NCBI GenBank assembly: GCA_002327985.1
Contig: DCVM01000184.1
Coordinates: 3,869 to 67,868 of the forward strand
Length of the DNA stretch: 64,000 nt
From: Syntrophaceae bacterium UBA2188
GTDB taxonomy: Bacteria; Desulfobacterota; BSN033; UBA1163
Direction of reading: 5' to 3'
Position 1 is the first letter of the stretch; the number at the start of each line of letters is the position of its first letter. Below, piece after piece: positions 43,750 to 52,696 of the stretch. The translations under genes were made by a program, and so were the position numbers. The notes under the pieces are model-generated. The model did not search any database. It had not been told where the DNA came from and saw only the letters and a program-made list of their open reading frames with translations.

Positions 43750-44907
43750 TTATCCAGAATAGGGTAAAAATTTACGTCCTAACAATTCTCTAACAATGAT
43801 CAGCTTTTGGGCCTCTGCTGTCCCATCAGCAATTTGATAGCCCATGACGTCGAGCATGCGCTGAGTCAGAGGATATTCTGTGCTATACCCGTAATGTCCC
43901 ATCATGAGAATGCAATCATGGATTACCTCAAAAGCCACCGTTGGGGCATACCACTTGCACATAGCGGACTCTTTCGAATGCTTGAATCCCTGATCGCGCA
44001 TCCACAGGGCTCGATAACAAAGCAACCTGGCTGCCTCAATCTTGGTTGCTGCTTCGGCAATCTTAAAAGAGATCCCTTCAAATTTAGCGATGGGCCGTCC
44101 AAAGGCTGTCCTTGATTTCGTATAGATGATGATTTCATTTAACGAAATCTGAGCTTGACCTAATGCCACCAGGGTAAGTAATACACGGACCACATCGAAT
44201 CGGTCCATCAACATGTAGAACCCTTTCCCTTCTTCTCCTATACGATAGCTAACAGGAACCTTGACTGAGTCAAAAAAGGCAGTTGCGCAATTGAGGGGAA
44301 TAAGACCTGCATAGGGGATCTCTTCCAGAGAAAGTCCGGGGCTATCAGAGGGAACAAAAAAACAGGTGACTCCTCGAACACCCGCCTCGTGATCCGTCTT
44401 CGCCCAAACAATCAAAGCAGTCGCTTGCATTCCCCGGGTGACCGGTGCCTTTTCTCCCTCCAGTATGTAATATTTACCATCTCTCATCGCTTTCATCTCG
44501 ATGGCTGCCGCGTCTGTACCACAACCCGGCTCGGTAATGGCTAAAGATGGCATTAACTCTCCCTGACATAACTTCGGGATCCATTTCTGCCGCTGTTCCT
44601 CGGTTCCGGATTGAAGGAGGGCACAGAACTGGGTTGGAATCAAAACTACATGAGCGGCGCTGATATCTACCTTCCCAAACTCCTCCACTACAATTCCCAC
44701 GGACATCATATCCATACCCTGACCGCCATATTTTTCATCGGCGATCATCCCAATGTACCCTAAATCTTTTATCTGTTTAATCATCCAATCTGGTATGCGG
44801 TGTGAAGTCGCCCGTTCTTTCGCCTCTGGCTTAAGTCCCTTCTCGGCGAACTCCCTGGCTGCACGCCGTAAATCCTCATGGGATTCATCGAAACCGAATT
44901 CGGCCAT
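43750..44907 (-). CDS. Acyl-CoA dehydrogenase with Asp at the catalytic Glu position
   Basis: A 385-residue flavoenzyme from ATG 44907 (GAGG eight bases upstream; GTG at 44916 possible). The flavin region reads ITEPGCGTDAAAIEM, and the usual YEGT is IADGTAEAQK, so Asp361 replaces Glu. The helix-G alternative position (RFDVVRVLLT) has no Glu. KAPVTRG replaces the common KMWITNG. Such changes occur in dehydrogenases for cyclic CoA esters, though I cannot assign one. Its neighbours are a BadH-like SDR and a ligase. Confidence 0.9.
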   Translation of the reverse strand: MAEFGFDESHEDLRRAAREFAEKGLKPEAKERATSHRIPDWMIKQIKDLGYIGMIADEKYGGQGMDMMSVGIVVEEFGKVDISAAHVVLIPTQFCALLQSGTEEQRQKWIPKLCQGELMPSLAITEPGCGTDAAAIEMKAMRDGKYYILEGEKAPVTRGMQATALIVWAKTDHEAGVRGVTCFFVPSDSPGLSLEEIPYAGLIPLNCATAFFDSVKVPVSYRIGEEGKGFYMLMDRFDVVRVLLTLVALGQAQISLNEIIIYTKSRTAFGRPIAKFEGISFKIAEAATKIEAARLLCYRALWMRDQGFKHSKESAMCKWYAPTVAFEVIHDCILMMGHYGYSTEYPLTQRMLDVMGYQIADGTAEAQKLIIVRELLGRKFLPYSG

Positions 44908-44967
44908 CCTACTCACCTCTTTTCATCAGATCCCGTGAACGTTTTTAGGCCATTTAGAAACATCCCT

Positions 44968-46515
44968 TTAGATCCTCTCTGCCTTCAAAGACATCTCTTT
45001 AAGTTCTTTTCTTTTTACTTTCCCTCCTTCTGTTTTTGGAAGTTCCTTGACGAATTCAATCTCCCGAGGGTATTCATGTTTACTTAATTTATCTTTTACA
45101 AAATCTTGCAACTCCCTCCTTAGATCCGAATTGGGGTTTAATTTCGTAACAACGAATGCTTTGACGATCTGACCCCTTTCTTGATCAGGGATACCCACGA
45201 CTGCCACTTCCATGACGGCCCGATGAGTTCGCAACACATCCTCTACTTCATTTGGGCTAATGGTCCATCCTGCAGAAATGATGATATCGTCAACTCTCCC
45301 CTTATGCCAAAAATAACCTTCCTCATCCATAACCGCTGCATCTTTGACTCTGAACCATTCCCCTCTTCTTTTTAAAGCAATCTCACCGATCTGTCCCTGA
45401 GGAACTTCCTTTCCTGCTTCATCGATCAATTTTACTTCTAATCCAGGTATCGGTTTCCCCAAAGATCCAGGCTTCACTACATAATTCTCAAATCCCGCAT
45501 AATTGTAGATGATAGGACCCACTTCCGTGGAACCATATCCTGAAATGGGAGAGACCCCAAAGGCTTCTTTCAGGAAATTAAAGGTTTGTAAGTCTATGGG
45601 TTCTCCCGTATAGTGGATCTTTTTGATTCTCAATTTGTAGTTCCCCAGGAGACCTGAATTTTTGATCATACGAAAAACCGTCGGAGCGGCGCTGATATTG
45701 TTGATTTCAAATTCTTCTAAGGCTTCAAGGACTCGTTTCACATCAAATTTCCCGGAGTAAACACCGACCGCAATTCCCAAAGCTAATGGGGCAAAGGTCC
45801 CAATCCAAAGTCCGTGCCCCCAGGCAGGCGATGAAGGGCAAAAAAACCTGTCTCCTTCCCTTAGCCCGCGCCCAAAGATGGCCGCCGGCATGAGATTAAC
45901 GATGCTCCTATGATAATGTTTAATTGCCTCGGGGTACTTTCGAGTGGTACCGCTGGTATATTGATAAACGGAAATATCACTGGAAGAAGTCTTGGTCTCG
46001 TACCGACTGCTATAACTTTCTAAGAGCTTAAGAAATGGAGGACCGGCTGTAATGACCTTTACACCAAACTCACTCCCGACTAAATCTTTCTTCTTTTCAT
46101 TGGTTAAAAGTAATTTCGCTCCTGAATCTTTCAAACGAACCCCAAGAGCCTCAGGTCCAAACAGAGGAAAACAGGGAACGACAATGGCCCCTCTCTTTAA
46201 CGTTCCAAACAAACTGGCATAAAATTCGAGAGAAGGATCTAGCATGATTGCTATGCGATCACCAAAATTTATTCCTAAATGTTCCAAAACATTTGCGAAT
46301 TGTGAACTCAATTTCGAAATCTTTTCAAACTCGTATTTTTCTGCATGACCATCCTCAAATTTTATTCTTAAGGCAGTTCCCTTCCTCACATGTCGGTCAA
46401 TACACTCGTAACCAATATTAAATCTTTCTTTATTTCCATCAAAAAGTTCCCAAGCTTGATTAAAATGAAACTTTTCTTTTGCCTCTTCGTAGGTTCGATA
46501 TTCAGTTAAATGCAT
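44968..46515 (-). CDS. Acyl-CoA ligase with variant P-loop (benzoate/alicyclic/medium-chain type)
   Basis: A 515-residue ANL enzyme from ATG 46515; TTG 46551 is the longer start. The A3 motif reads YTSGTTRKYPEAIKH instead of TSGTTGxPKG, a variant typical of the acetyl-CoA-synthetase-like branch that includes benzoate and medium-chain or alicyclic acid ligases. SGYGSTEVGP, KGRVDDIIISAGWTISP and the Lys in EGGKVKRKEL are intact. It would activate the acid handled by block B. Confidence 0.9.
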   Translation of the reverse strand: MHLTEYRTYEEAKEKFHFNQAWELFDGNKERFNIGYECIDRHVRKGTALRIKFEDGHAEKYEFEKISKLSSQFANVLEHLGINFGDRIAIMLDPSLEFYASLFGTLKRGAIVVPCFPLFGPEALGVRLKDSGAKLLLTNEKKKDLVGSEFGVKVITAGPPFLKLLESYSSRYETKTSSSDISVYQYTSGTTRKYPEAIKHYHRSIVNLMPAAIFGRGLREGDRFFCPSSPAWGHGLWIGTFAPLALGIAVGVYSGKFDVKRVLEALEEFEINNISAAPTVFRMIKNSGLLGNYKLRIKKIHYTGEPIDLQTFNFLKEAFGVSPISGYGSTEVGPIIYNYAGFENYVVKPGSLGKPIPGLEVKLIDEAGKEVPQGQIGEIALKRRGEWFRVKDAAVMDEEGYFWHKGRVDDIIISAGWTISPNEVEDVLRTHRAVMEVAVVGIPDQERGQIVKAFVVTKLNPNSDLRRELQDFVKDKLSKHEYPREIEFVKELPKTEGGKVKRKELKEMSLKAERI

Positions 46516-46659
46516 AGAAACCCTTTCATTTACCCTTGCACTCATTTTCAAATTTCAATTTGTAACAAATTTATGTAGGATCTACCTGCTGTGGCAGGAT
46601 CTCCGAAATTTAGAAGATATTTACCAAGAACCTCAAGGCTTAACTTATCATCAACTTTA

Positions 46660-46792
46660 TTATTGAGGAACAAGAGGTTCGACGATTGCCTTTATTACAT
46701 CATCTACTTTCTCCAGATTAAGGATATTCTGAACCAGCCCTTCAGTCGCATTATCAGTTAGATGGTAAACTGAATAACAAAGCATTTTTTTT
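46660..46792 (-). pseudogene. Out-of-frame C-terminal continuation of the MmgE/PrpD gene
   Basis: The upstream MmgE/PrpD frame reaches a run of eight A (minus strand; plus-strand T run 46785-46792) and then reads only NALLFSLPSN before a stop. With seven A the frame continues KKMLCYSVYHLTDNATEGLV and ends at 46660, including QNILNLEKVDDVIKAIVEPL, which is typical of the MmgE/PrpD C-terminus. This shows either a frameshift mutation, an indel in the assembly, or slippage on the A tract. Confidence 0.7.
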
Positions 46793-48064
46793 AAATTTAG
46801 TGATCGTGTCTTCCCAAGTAAAGGGTTCCTTAGGATGTCCTTCCACTATGATCGTTTCCTTAGATAATTCTCTTCCGTCTTTAAGGGATACTTTAACTCT
46901 CGCCCCATGCATGGGTATCTTTGAATCCTTTTCCATCGTTATTCTAGTCATTAGCTCACGAACATTTTCACGTTTTCTAGCTTTTTCGGAATAAGAATCA
47001 ATAAACACATTTTTGTCATACGCTGCTGTAGCTATAGTGTAGATGAGACTAAACTGACATTCAGGGATACTCTGTGGATTATACTTCTTTTCCGGTGGTT
47101 CACACACTACTTTCCAGTTCCTAGGGGACTCATCAATGTGGATCTTGTCGATATCCTCAGCATCAAATCTGAATTCCTGCATCAAGTCTACCAGAGCCTC
47201 GATAGCCGAATGGGTGCATTTGCATAACGCATAAGGCTTTAGCATTGTGTTTTTCACAACCCATTTTTTGCCTAACCCTTCTGTTACCCTATCGGGATAT
47301 GTCGTCCATCTACAATGTAATGCGTAATATCCTCTTTCTCCAAATAAAATGTTATGAGGACCGGTAAGCCCTCTCTTTGCAAGCAAACAAGCATTCACCG
47401 CGTCTTGACAGACAAATCCGTGATGCAATCGTACTGAAAGCGCGCCCTCGGCATACATTTGCATTTCCCAATGCTGGGTCATCGCATTGGCAATGCCCAT
47501 TGCATTCTGCAATTCCTCAAAATTCAGGTCCAGCAATTTTCCCACTCCTGCCGTAGGACCGAAGATAAAGTGTCCACCCTCATTATTCACCCGCTCCGGC
47601 GCGTCATAATTGAATCCCATACCAATACGAATCATAACTTCCTGTCCTACTACAAAGGCAGTGATGAAATCTCTCCCCGAGTTTTTGTTATTCAGCCCGG
47701 TGGCAGCGAGTATTGCAGGGAGGGTATGTTCAGCTGTGTGGCTTGCTTCCTCGCTAACGTCACCCATATCAAGCGCCCGGGCCATTGGTCCAATGGCAAA
47801 TGCTGTCTCTGAAGCAGGCACTTTACCTCGATAGAAGGGAATAAGGCTTTCTTCTTTGCCCCCCTTATCTTTAACAAAATTAACAACCTCCGGGATACCT
47901 AATTGACTCGAGCCACCGATAATACAACCCATTTGGTCGAGGATATGCATTTTGGCAAAATCGGTGACATCATGAGGAAGATCATCATAAGCAGTTTCTC
48001 TGACCATTCGACACACGGTGATCATCCCATCTTTATTGCTAATCCTAGGAAAATCCTTCATCAT
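46754..48064 (-). CDS. MmgE/PrpD family protein (C-terminus frameshifted)
   Basis: The open frame gives 436 residues of an MmgE/PrpD protein, the family of 2-methylcitrate dehydratase, cis-aconitate decarboxylase and iminodisuccinate epimerase. Visible landmarks are DQMGCIIGGSSQLG near residue 50, MARALDMGDVSEEASHTAEH (substrate-binding region) near 90, and the Lys/Cys-rich LKPYALCKCTHSAIEAL near 275. The last residues depart from the family because of the A-tract frameshift described at 46660-46792; the corrected protein would be about 466 residues. The start has an AAAGGAG box. Its substrate in this cluster is unknown. Confidence 0.88.
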   Translation of the reverse strand: MMKDFPRISNKDGMITVCRMVRETAYDDLPHDVTDFAKMHILDQMGCIIGGSSQLGIPEVVNFVKDKGGKEESLIPFYRGKVPASETAFAIGPMARALDMGDVSEEASHTAEHTLPAILAATGLNNKNSGRDFITAFVVGQEVMIRIGMGFNYDAPERVNNEGGHFIFGPTAGVGKLLDLNFEELQNAMGIANAMTQHWEMQMYAEGALSVRLHHGFVCQDAVNACLLAKRGLTGPHNILFGERGYYALHCRWTTYPDRVTEGLGKKWVVKNTMLKPYALCKCTHSAIEALVDLMQEFRFDAEDIDKIHIDESPRNWKVVCEPPEKKYNPQSIPECQFSLIYTIATAAYDKNVFIDSYSEKARKRENVRELMTRITMEKDSKIPMHGARVKVSLKDGRELSKETIIVEGHPKEPFTWEDTITKFKKNALLFSLPSN

Positions 48065-48214
48065 TAGTCTCCTTTGGCCATGTCGCTACAGTCCACAACT
48101 CTACAGGCCAACCCCCAAGGGGAGGAGATGGGGAAAAGGTGGATCTTTATAGTTTTTAGTAATACCACTCAACATTTACCAACACTCTCCTCAGATTACT
48201 TAGATGATAGAGAT

Positions 48215-48454
48215 TTAGTGGTAACTAATCAGTGCATCCCTTAAAAAACAATATGCAAGGTACTTCAGGCCAATAATCTTTTCCTTGAGGCAGATACCTA
48301 CACGTTTAAGCTTGCAACTGGCTCTTGAATCAAAAAACATATTATGGTCTAAATTTACGGGTGCACACGTTGTATCGTCGTCGCATAGGGAAACAAATAC
48401 ATATATATAAGTACCATCACCGATGCCTTTACGCATACTGCAACTCTTTTCCAT
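48215..48454 (-). CDS. Small Cys-rich hypothetical protein
   Basis: A 79-residue frame whose ATG lies nine bases after the fused CoA-transferase stop, with GGGGG touching the start codon. It contains seven Cys and a YIYVFVSLCDDD segment that faintly recalls hotdog thioesterase ends. I cannot recognise it. It may be a small operon gene or a degraded remnant; the rest of the 48065-48463 gap shows only a CCCC-TT-GGGG palindrome near 48110-48120 and the upstream region of the MmgE/PrpD gene. Confidence 0.3.
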   Translation of the reverse strand: MEKSCSMRKGIGDGTYIYVFVSLCDDDTTCAPVNLDHNMFFDSRASCKLKRVGICLKEKIIGLKYLAYCFLRDALISYH

Positions 48455-48463
48455 CCCCCTAAA

Positions 48464-50242
48464 CTAGGTAGCAATAAAAAATCCTCTCGGATCAAACAGT
48501 CTTATGATATCTAGCTCCTTTTGGGTTGGCGGCATAACTACATTGGCAGTTTCAGAGACCTTTAAATCCCATCCGCAATTCCGTCTTATGGTTTCTATTA
48601 CTTTTGGGGGACTAGATCCCCTTAAGTCCGAAAAGTATTCGGTTAGGGTAAATTCCTTATCATTTCCCAATTTCTCAAAGACCCCCATATCCGATATGAG
48701 AGTTGTTACTCTATCGCCGGGGCAGGTGATATAGGGAACCCGTTCCACAAATCGATCCGCCGATTGTTCCACTGTGACAATTATTTCAGCAGCTGTACTA
48801 GCGACATCATTCGAACCACCAGAACCTGTGAGATAGGTTTTCCCCGGTATCTTTGTGGAGTTAATATTGCCACATTTGTCAATTTGGCCCGCCCCTAAAG
48901 AACCTAAGCACTTATTGCTATTCCCCCCAGCAAAGATACCCAAAACATTCACTATATTTGTTAACATCGTGGAGCTTGGTAAAATATTAAAACTGAATAT
49001 AAATGGGTCAACAGGCCTCGGATCATAGCCGAGAAACCCCAACTCTGCAGCCAAGCTGATAACGTATTTTTCTTCTTTAAGAAGGTAATATGCCAACCAG
49101 GCAGCCAAATTGGAGTTACCTATCCCAGAAAAAATCAAGTTATAACCTTGTTGGATTACCTTTTCCTTAATCTTCCTCGCAGCGGTAATCGTCATCATTT
49201 CAAGACGGTTGGATTCTTGATTTGAAGATATCTTTGTTATTAAAGACCTCAACTCGTGTATCCATGAATCTCTATGTGCCTTCCCTTTTAAAAACATAAT
49301 TCTTTCATGCCCCAATTTTTGCAGGTAATCCTCTTGGGTATCACAATTAAGTACCCATTCTTCTAACCATCTTTGGTATTTTTTAGGCTTTCGGATTACC
49401 TCTTGATGCTCATTGATAAAGTCGTAATCATGCCCGTAGGCATCAAATTCTTTGATGTCAAGGTTGCTCATACCCTGTGGGTGGGCTCCAAACGCAACCG
49501 GAGAAACCGACCTCACAAAATGCCCAGGAAGAACCACAAAATATGAAAACTCTCTAATGAGATCTGTAGATATAATCTTCTCCGTTGTCACCAGAACACC
49601 CTGTCTACTGGCCATAGCACCCCAAGGTAGCGGACCATAGGGAGGTAAAATAATGGTATTACCATAAGAGTCAGCCGCCCAAGCATGAAGCACGGAAATA
49701 TCTGGAATTAGGGCCTTCAATATCCCCGATTTAGTTCCACTTCCGAAAGGGTCATCGATTAATCTAAAGCTATCATGATTCTCATCGGCCATATCGCTAC
49801 CGAAAATTGAATTGGTAGGAATAAATCCGATTCCCATAGCCCCTGCCATTAGCCTTTGGGTATAAGAATACAAAGACCAGTCTTCAAACTCTACAATCCT
49901 TTTTAAATAAGACTGAATAATAGCCGGATTTGGCCGTGGACTGGGATAAAAATCACCATGAAATGCCGTAATAACCTTTTTGACTAAGCCATTAATAAGA
50001 AGATTTATAGTGTTAAGATTAATTCCTTTGCTAATAAGAGTGAACTCAGGCCTTTCCCCATTAAATTGTCTTGTAATCTCGTTTATGATCGCAGCTGGAT
50101 AATAGTATGAGCTAGATATATGAAGCTTCATCTTTGGCTTAATATAACACTTGACTGCCTCCCTTAGATCGGTAACCTTATTTTGTCCAGTCGTTTCGTC
50201 AATCCTAAACGCACGCTCTATTAAAAATTTATTATCCCTCAT
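48464..50242 (-). CDS. Fused class I CoA-transferase-like protein (alpha-beta in one chain)
   Basis: At 592 residues this protein has both halves of a class I CoA-transferase. The N-terminal half (about 1-310) is alpha-like, with PTNSIFGSDMADENHDSFRL and VLHAWAADSYGNTII; the C-terminal half (about 340-590) is beta-like, with LAAELGFLGYDPRPVDPF holding the Glu expected in SENG. The alpha half lacks a clear VGGFG oxyanion motif. Such atypical members include IpdAB, which hydrolyses a steroid ring, so a hydrolase function must be considered. It stands alone between two gaps with its own upstream region. Confidence 0.82.
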   Translation of the reverse strand: MRDNKFLIERAFRIDETTGQNKVTDLREAVKCYIKPKMKLHISSSYYYPAAIINEITRQFNGERPEFTLISKGINLNTINLLINGLVKKVITAFHGDFYPSPRPNPAIIQSYLKRIVEFEDWSLYSYTQRLMAGAMGIGFIPTNSIFGSDMADENHDSFRLIDDPFGSGTKSGILKALIPDISVLHAWAADSYGNTIILPPYGPLPWGAMASRQGVLVTTEKIISTDLIREFSYFVVLPGHFVRSVSPVAFGAHPQGMSNLDIKEFDAYGHDYDFINEHQEVIRKPKKYQRWLEEWVLNCDTQEDYLQKLGHERIMFLKGKAHRDSWIHELRSLITKISSNQESNRLEMMTITAARKIKEKVIQQGYNLIFSGIGNSNLAAWLAYYLLKEEKYVISLAAELGFLGYDPRPVDPFIFSFNILPSSTMLTNIVNVLGIFAGGNSNKCLGSLGAGQIDKCGNINSTKIPGKTYLTGSGGSNDVASTAAEIIVTVEQSADRFVERVPYITCPGDRVTTLISDMGVFEKLGNDKEFTLTEYFSDLRGSSPPKVIETIRRNCGWDLKVSETANVVMPPTQKELDIIRLFDPRGFFIAT

Positions 50243-50789
50243 ACTATATTTTAAATCCTCTATTCTTCTGAAGTGGCCTTATAATTTATTGGTAATTATT
50301 CCTACTTATGTTATCCTCTCCTTTGAAATGATAAAAGGACAACCAATAGAGCTAAGAAAAAAATGGTACAATTTCTCGTGCTTACCTAAGGATCCTCCTT
50401 TGCTTCTCAAAGATTCAAAACAGCCAACAGCAGACCTCTTTAGATTCTGGTTGTCCATTCAATTCCATCCGGGTTTTAAAAAAATAGATTTCCCAGACCT
50501 CGTTAAAAACAGTAACAGTCGCACCATATTGTTTGACTATTGGGTTGTAACGGATCAACATATGACAAAGCCTTGACCAAAACTTCAGCTCCAAATCCCT
50601 TATAGTAATCTTACTAGTGATATCTTATCATACTTTATCTCGGGGATACCGCTGCATGAAAAGGCTTTAAAAAACCTATAGTCCCCCTTACCCAAAAACC
50701 TTTCCTCTCAAAAAATACTCAAAAAAGGAGATTGAGTTTGGGTCAATTGCACTATCCATCATGGAGGCGCCAATATATTGGCTTTTCCT
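50243..50789. other. Gene-poor stretch upstream of the fused CoA-transferase, with 14-bp palindrome
   Basis: No convincing gene is present. GCCAATATATTGGC at 50769-50782 is a perfect 14-bp palindrome of operator size, lying about 530 bases upstream of the CoA-transferase start and just past the recognisable end of the decayed dehydrogenase gene. An 82-residue plus-strand frame (about 50328-50576) has no ribosome site. The stretch may hold further decayed coding sequence that I could not assign. Confidence 0.35.
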
Positions 50790-51202
50790 TGCCTTTTGCT
50801 TAGACAATACCATTACCAGAAACGAAATATGTTCCAATGATAGCTGCTGACATATTGCTTAACTAAGTTCTTAGAATACCTTGGCCTTCACGTTTTTTCC
50901 GTCAAAAAACACCAGTCCGGATATTGCTACATATACATAATTGTTATCTTGACTGCCCCAATCTCAGTACAAGTAATTTTGGCCAGAACCTAAAATAATA
51001 GTTAAGAAATTTTCCCTCCTATTTCTTACTCTTCGGGAATCAACAGCTCTAATGAAGCGAACTCCAAGGCCTTTTTAAAGACCTGACAGTGGAACTAACT
51101 CTTCATATCTCCCTCCAATGTATGGAGACTGATTTCCTCCTCAGCAAACTTTCTAACTGATTCTTCAAAACCCAGTTACACTTAACCTCAGAAAAAATCC
51201 AT
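50790..51202 (-). pseudogene. Acyl-CoA dehydrogenase pseudogene (N-terminal third)
   Basis: Reading the minus strand by hand across frames recovers the order and spacing of an acyl-CoA dehydrogenase N-terminus. ATG at 51202 opens MDFF; 51169-51131 gives FEESVRKFAEEEIS; 51083-51029 gives LFKKALEFASLELLIPEE, followed by TAA (51028-51026) where the family has the Tyr of PEEYGG; near 50905-50860 comes TEKT, a stop, then RPRYSKNLV, matching GTEEQKxRYLxxLV at the right distance (about residue 105). At least two frameshifts and several stops are present. The remaining two thirds are not recognisable. It lies 20 bases downstream of livF. Confidence 0.65.
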
Positions 51203-51222
51203 CGATTGCACCTCTTGGTAGT

Positions 51223-51933
51223 TCACCCGCCAAGATAAGCATGCCTGACTCGCTCGTCTTTGAGGAGGGTTTCTCTATGATCCGTTAACACAACCCTCCC
51301 CATCTCTAAAACATACCCCCGGCTGGCCACATTCAATGCCATGACAGCGTTTTGTTCCACCAGAAGAATGCTAACTCCTCCTTGGTTGATCTGCCTTATG
51401 GTGCTGAAAATTTCTTGCACAACCAGTGGGGCTAGGCCCAAGGAGGGTTCATCCAACATAAGAAGTTTTGGGCCAGCCATCAAAGCCCGAGCTATGGCCA
51501 GCATCTGTTGTTCCCCCCCACTTAACGTCCCAGCCATCTGTTTCTCTCGTTCCTTCAGGCGGGGGAAAAGATGGTAGACTTTTTCTTGATCTTCGCGGAC
51601 TTTTTCCCCTTTACGCAGCCTCCAGTAGGCCCCCAATTGAAGGTTTTCTACAACGCTCATATAAGGGAAAAGCCTTCTCCCTTCTGGACACTGGGAGATT
51701 CCCAATCTGACAATCTGCTCTGGAGGAAGCCGGTCAATCCTCCGCTCATTGAACCGGATCTCCCCAGAGCGGGGGCGGCAAAGCCCCGAGATCGTCTTGA
51801 GTAGCGTTGTCTTGCCGGAACCATTCGCCCCTAAAATGGCGATGACTTCTCCTTCAGCCATCTCCATGGAAATCTCTTGAAGAATGGAGGATTCCCCAAG
51901 AAAAATATCTACCATGACCATTTCAAGAAACAC
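51223..51933 (-). CDS. livF: ABC transporter ATP-binding protein (LivF-like)
   Basis: A 236-residue ATPase with Walker A GANGSGKTT, signature LSGGEQQMLAIARAL, Walker B LLMLDEPSLGLAPLV and LVEQNAVMAL, the LivF form of the switch region. With LivG, LivM, LivH and LivK it makes a branched-chain-amino-acid-type importer, a class also used for aromatic and alicyclic acids in anaerobes. It overlaps livG by 11 bases and is the last intact gene of the operon. Confidence 0.95.
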   Translation of the reverse strand: MFLEMVMVDIFLGESSILQEISMEMAEGEVIAILGANGSGKTTLLKTISGLCRPRSGEIRFNERRIDRLPPEQIVRLGISQCPEGRRLFPYMSVVENLQLGAYWRLRKGEKVREDQEKVYHLFPRLKEREKQMAGTLSGGEQQMLAIARALMAGPKLLMLDEPSLGLAPLVVQEIFSTIRQINQGGVSILLVEQNAVMALNVASRGYVLEMGRVVLTDHRETLLKDERVRHAYLGG

Positions 51934-52696
51934 TCTCTCCTCCCAGGTAAGCTTCGATCACATGGGGCTCTTGGCTGATCTCATGAAAGGATCCTTCAGC
52001 GATTTTCTGGCCAAAATTCAATACAATTATCCGTTCACAGAGATTTTTAACTACTTTCATATTGTGTTCGATCAATAAGATGGTAACCCCCTGCCCACAG
52101 ATTTTATGGATCAATGACATGATCCCTTCTGCCTCATGTGTGTTGAGACCAGAAAAAGGCTCATCCAAGAGTAAAACCTGAGGCTCTGTAGCCAGGGCTA
52201 AAGCAATGGCTAATTTCTTGTGGGCATATTGGGGAATATTCTTTGCTCTTTCTTCTTTCAGGGGAAGAAGTCCGATGAAATCGAGGATCTCGGCAGCCTT
52301 CTGCCGGCTTGCCCGCTCTTCTTTCATAAAGGAGGAGGTCTTTAGAAACCCCTGTATCCAACCTGAATTCAGCCAGCCATGGCAACCCGTTATCAAGTTT
52401 TGCCATAGTGTTTCTTCTTCAAAAACTCGCGTTGCCTGGAAAGTCCTACCAATCCCTTTTCGGGCAACTTGGTGAGGAAAGAGACCAGTGATCTCCTCGT
52501 TTCGAAAGATAATTTTACCCTGAGTAGGTTTTAAGAACCCTGTGATCAAATTAAAAACCGTTGTCTTTCCAGCCCCGTTGGGGCCGATCAGACCCACTAT
52601 TTCCCCTAGATGAATGGAGAAATTAACTTCCTGGACTGCTGCCAACCCGTGAAAATATTTGGTCAATCCTTCAACTCTTAGAAGAGTCAATATCAA
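51923..52696 (-). CDS. livG: ABC transporter ATP-binding protein (LivG-like)
   Basis: A 257-residue ATPase with Walker A GPNGAGKTT, GIGRTFQATRVFEEETLWQN (Q-loop region), and Walker B VLLLDEPFSGLNTHE. The signature motif differs: where LSGG is usual the text reads NIPQYAHKKLAIALALA, so the first Gly positions are not conserved and ATPase coupling may rely on LivF. The C-terminal LNFGQKIAEG and HVIEAYLGG are standard LivG. TTG is the start, overlapping the livM stop. Confidence 0.93.
   Translation of the reverse strand: MILTLLRVEGLTKYFHGLAAVQEVNFSIHLGEIVGLIGPNGAGKTTVFNLITGFLKPTQGKIIFRNEEITGLFPHQVARKGIGRTFQATRVFEEETLWQNLITGCHGWLNSGWIQGFLKTSSFMKEERASRQKAAEILDFIGLLPLKEERAKNIPQYAHKKLAIALALATEPQVLLLDEPFSGLNTHEAEGIMSLIHKICGQGVTILLIEHNMKVVKNLCERIIVLNFGQKIAEGSFHEISQEPHVIEAYLGGESVS

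Noticed and set aside
50328..50576. Plus-strand 82-residue frame in the 50.2-51.2 kb gap
   Set aside because: Protein-like composition, but no ribosome-binding site, opposite to every other gene, and near the decayed dehydrogenase gene.
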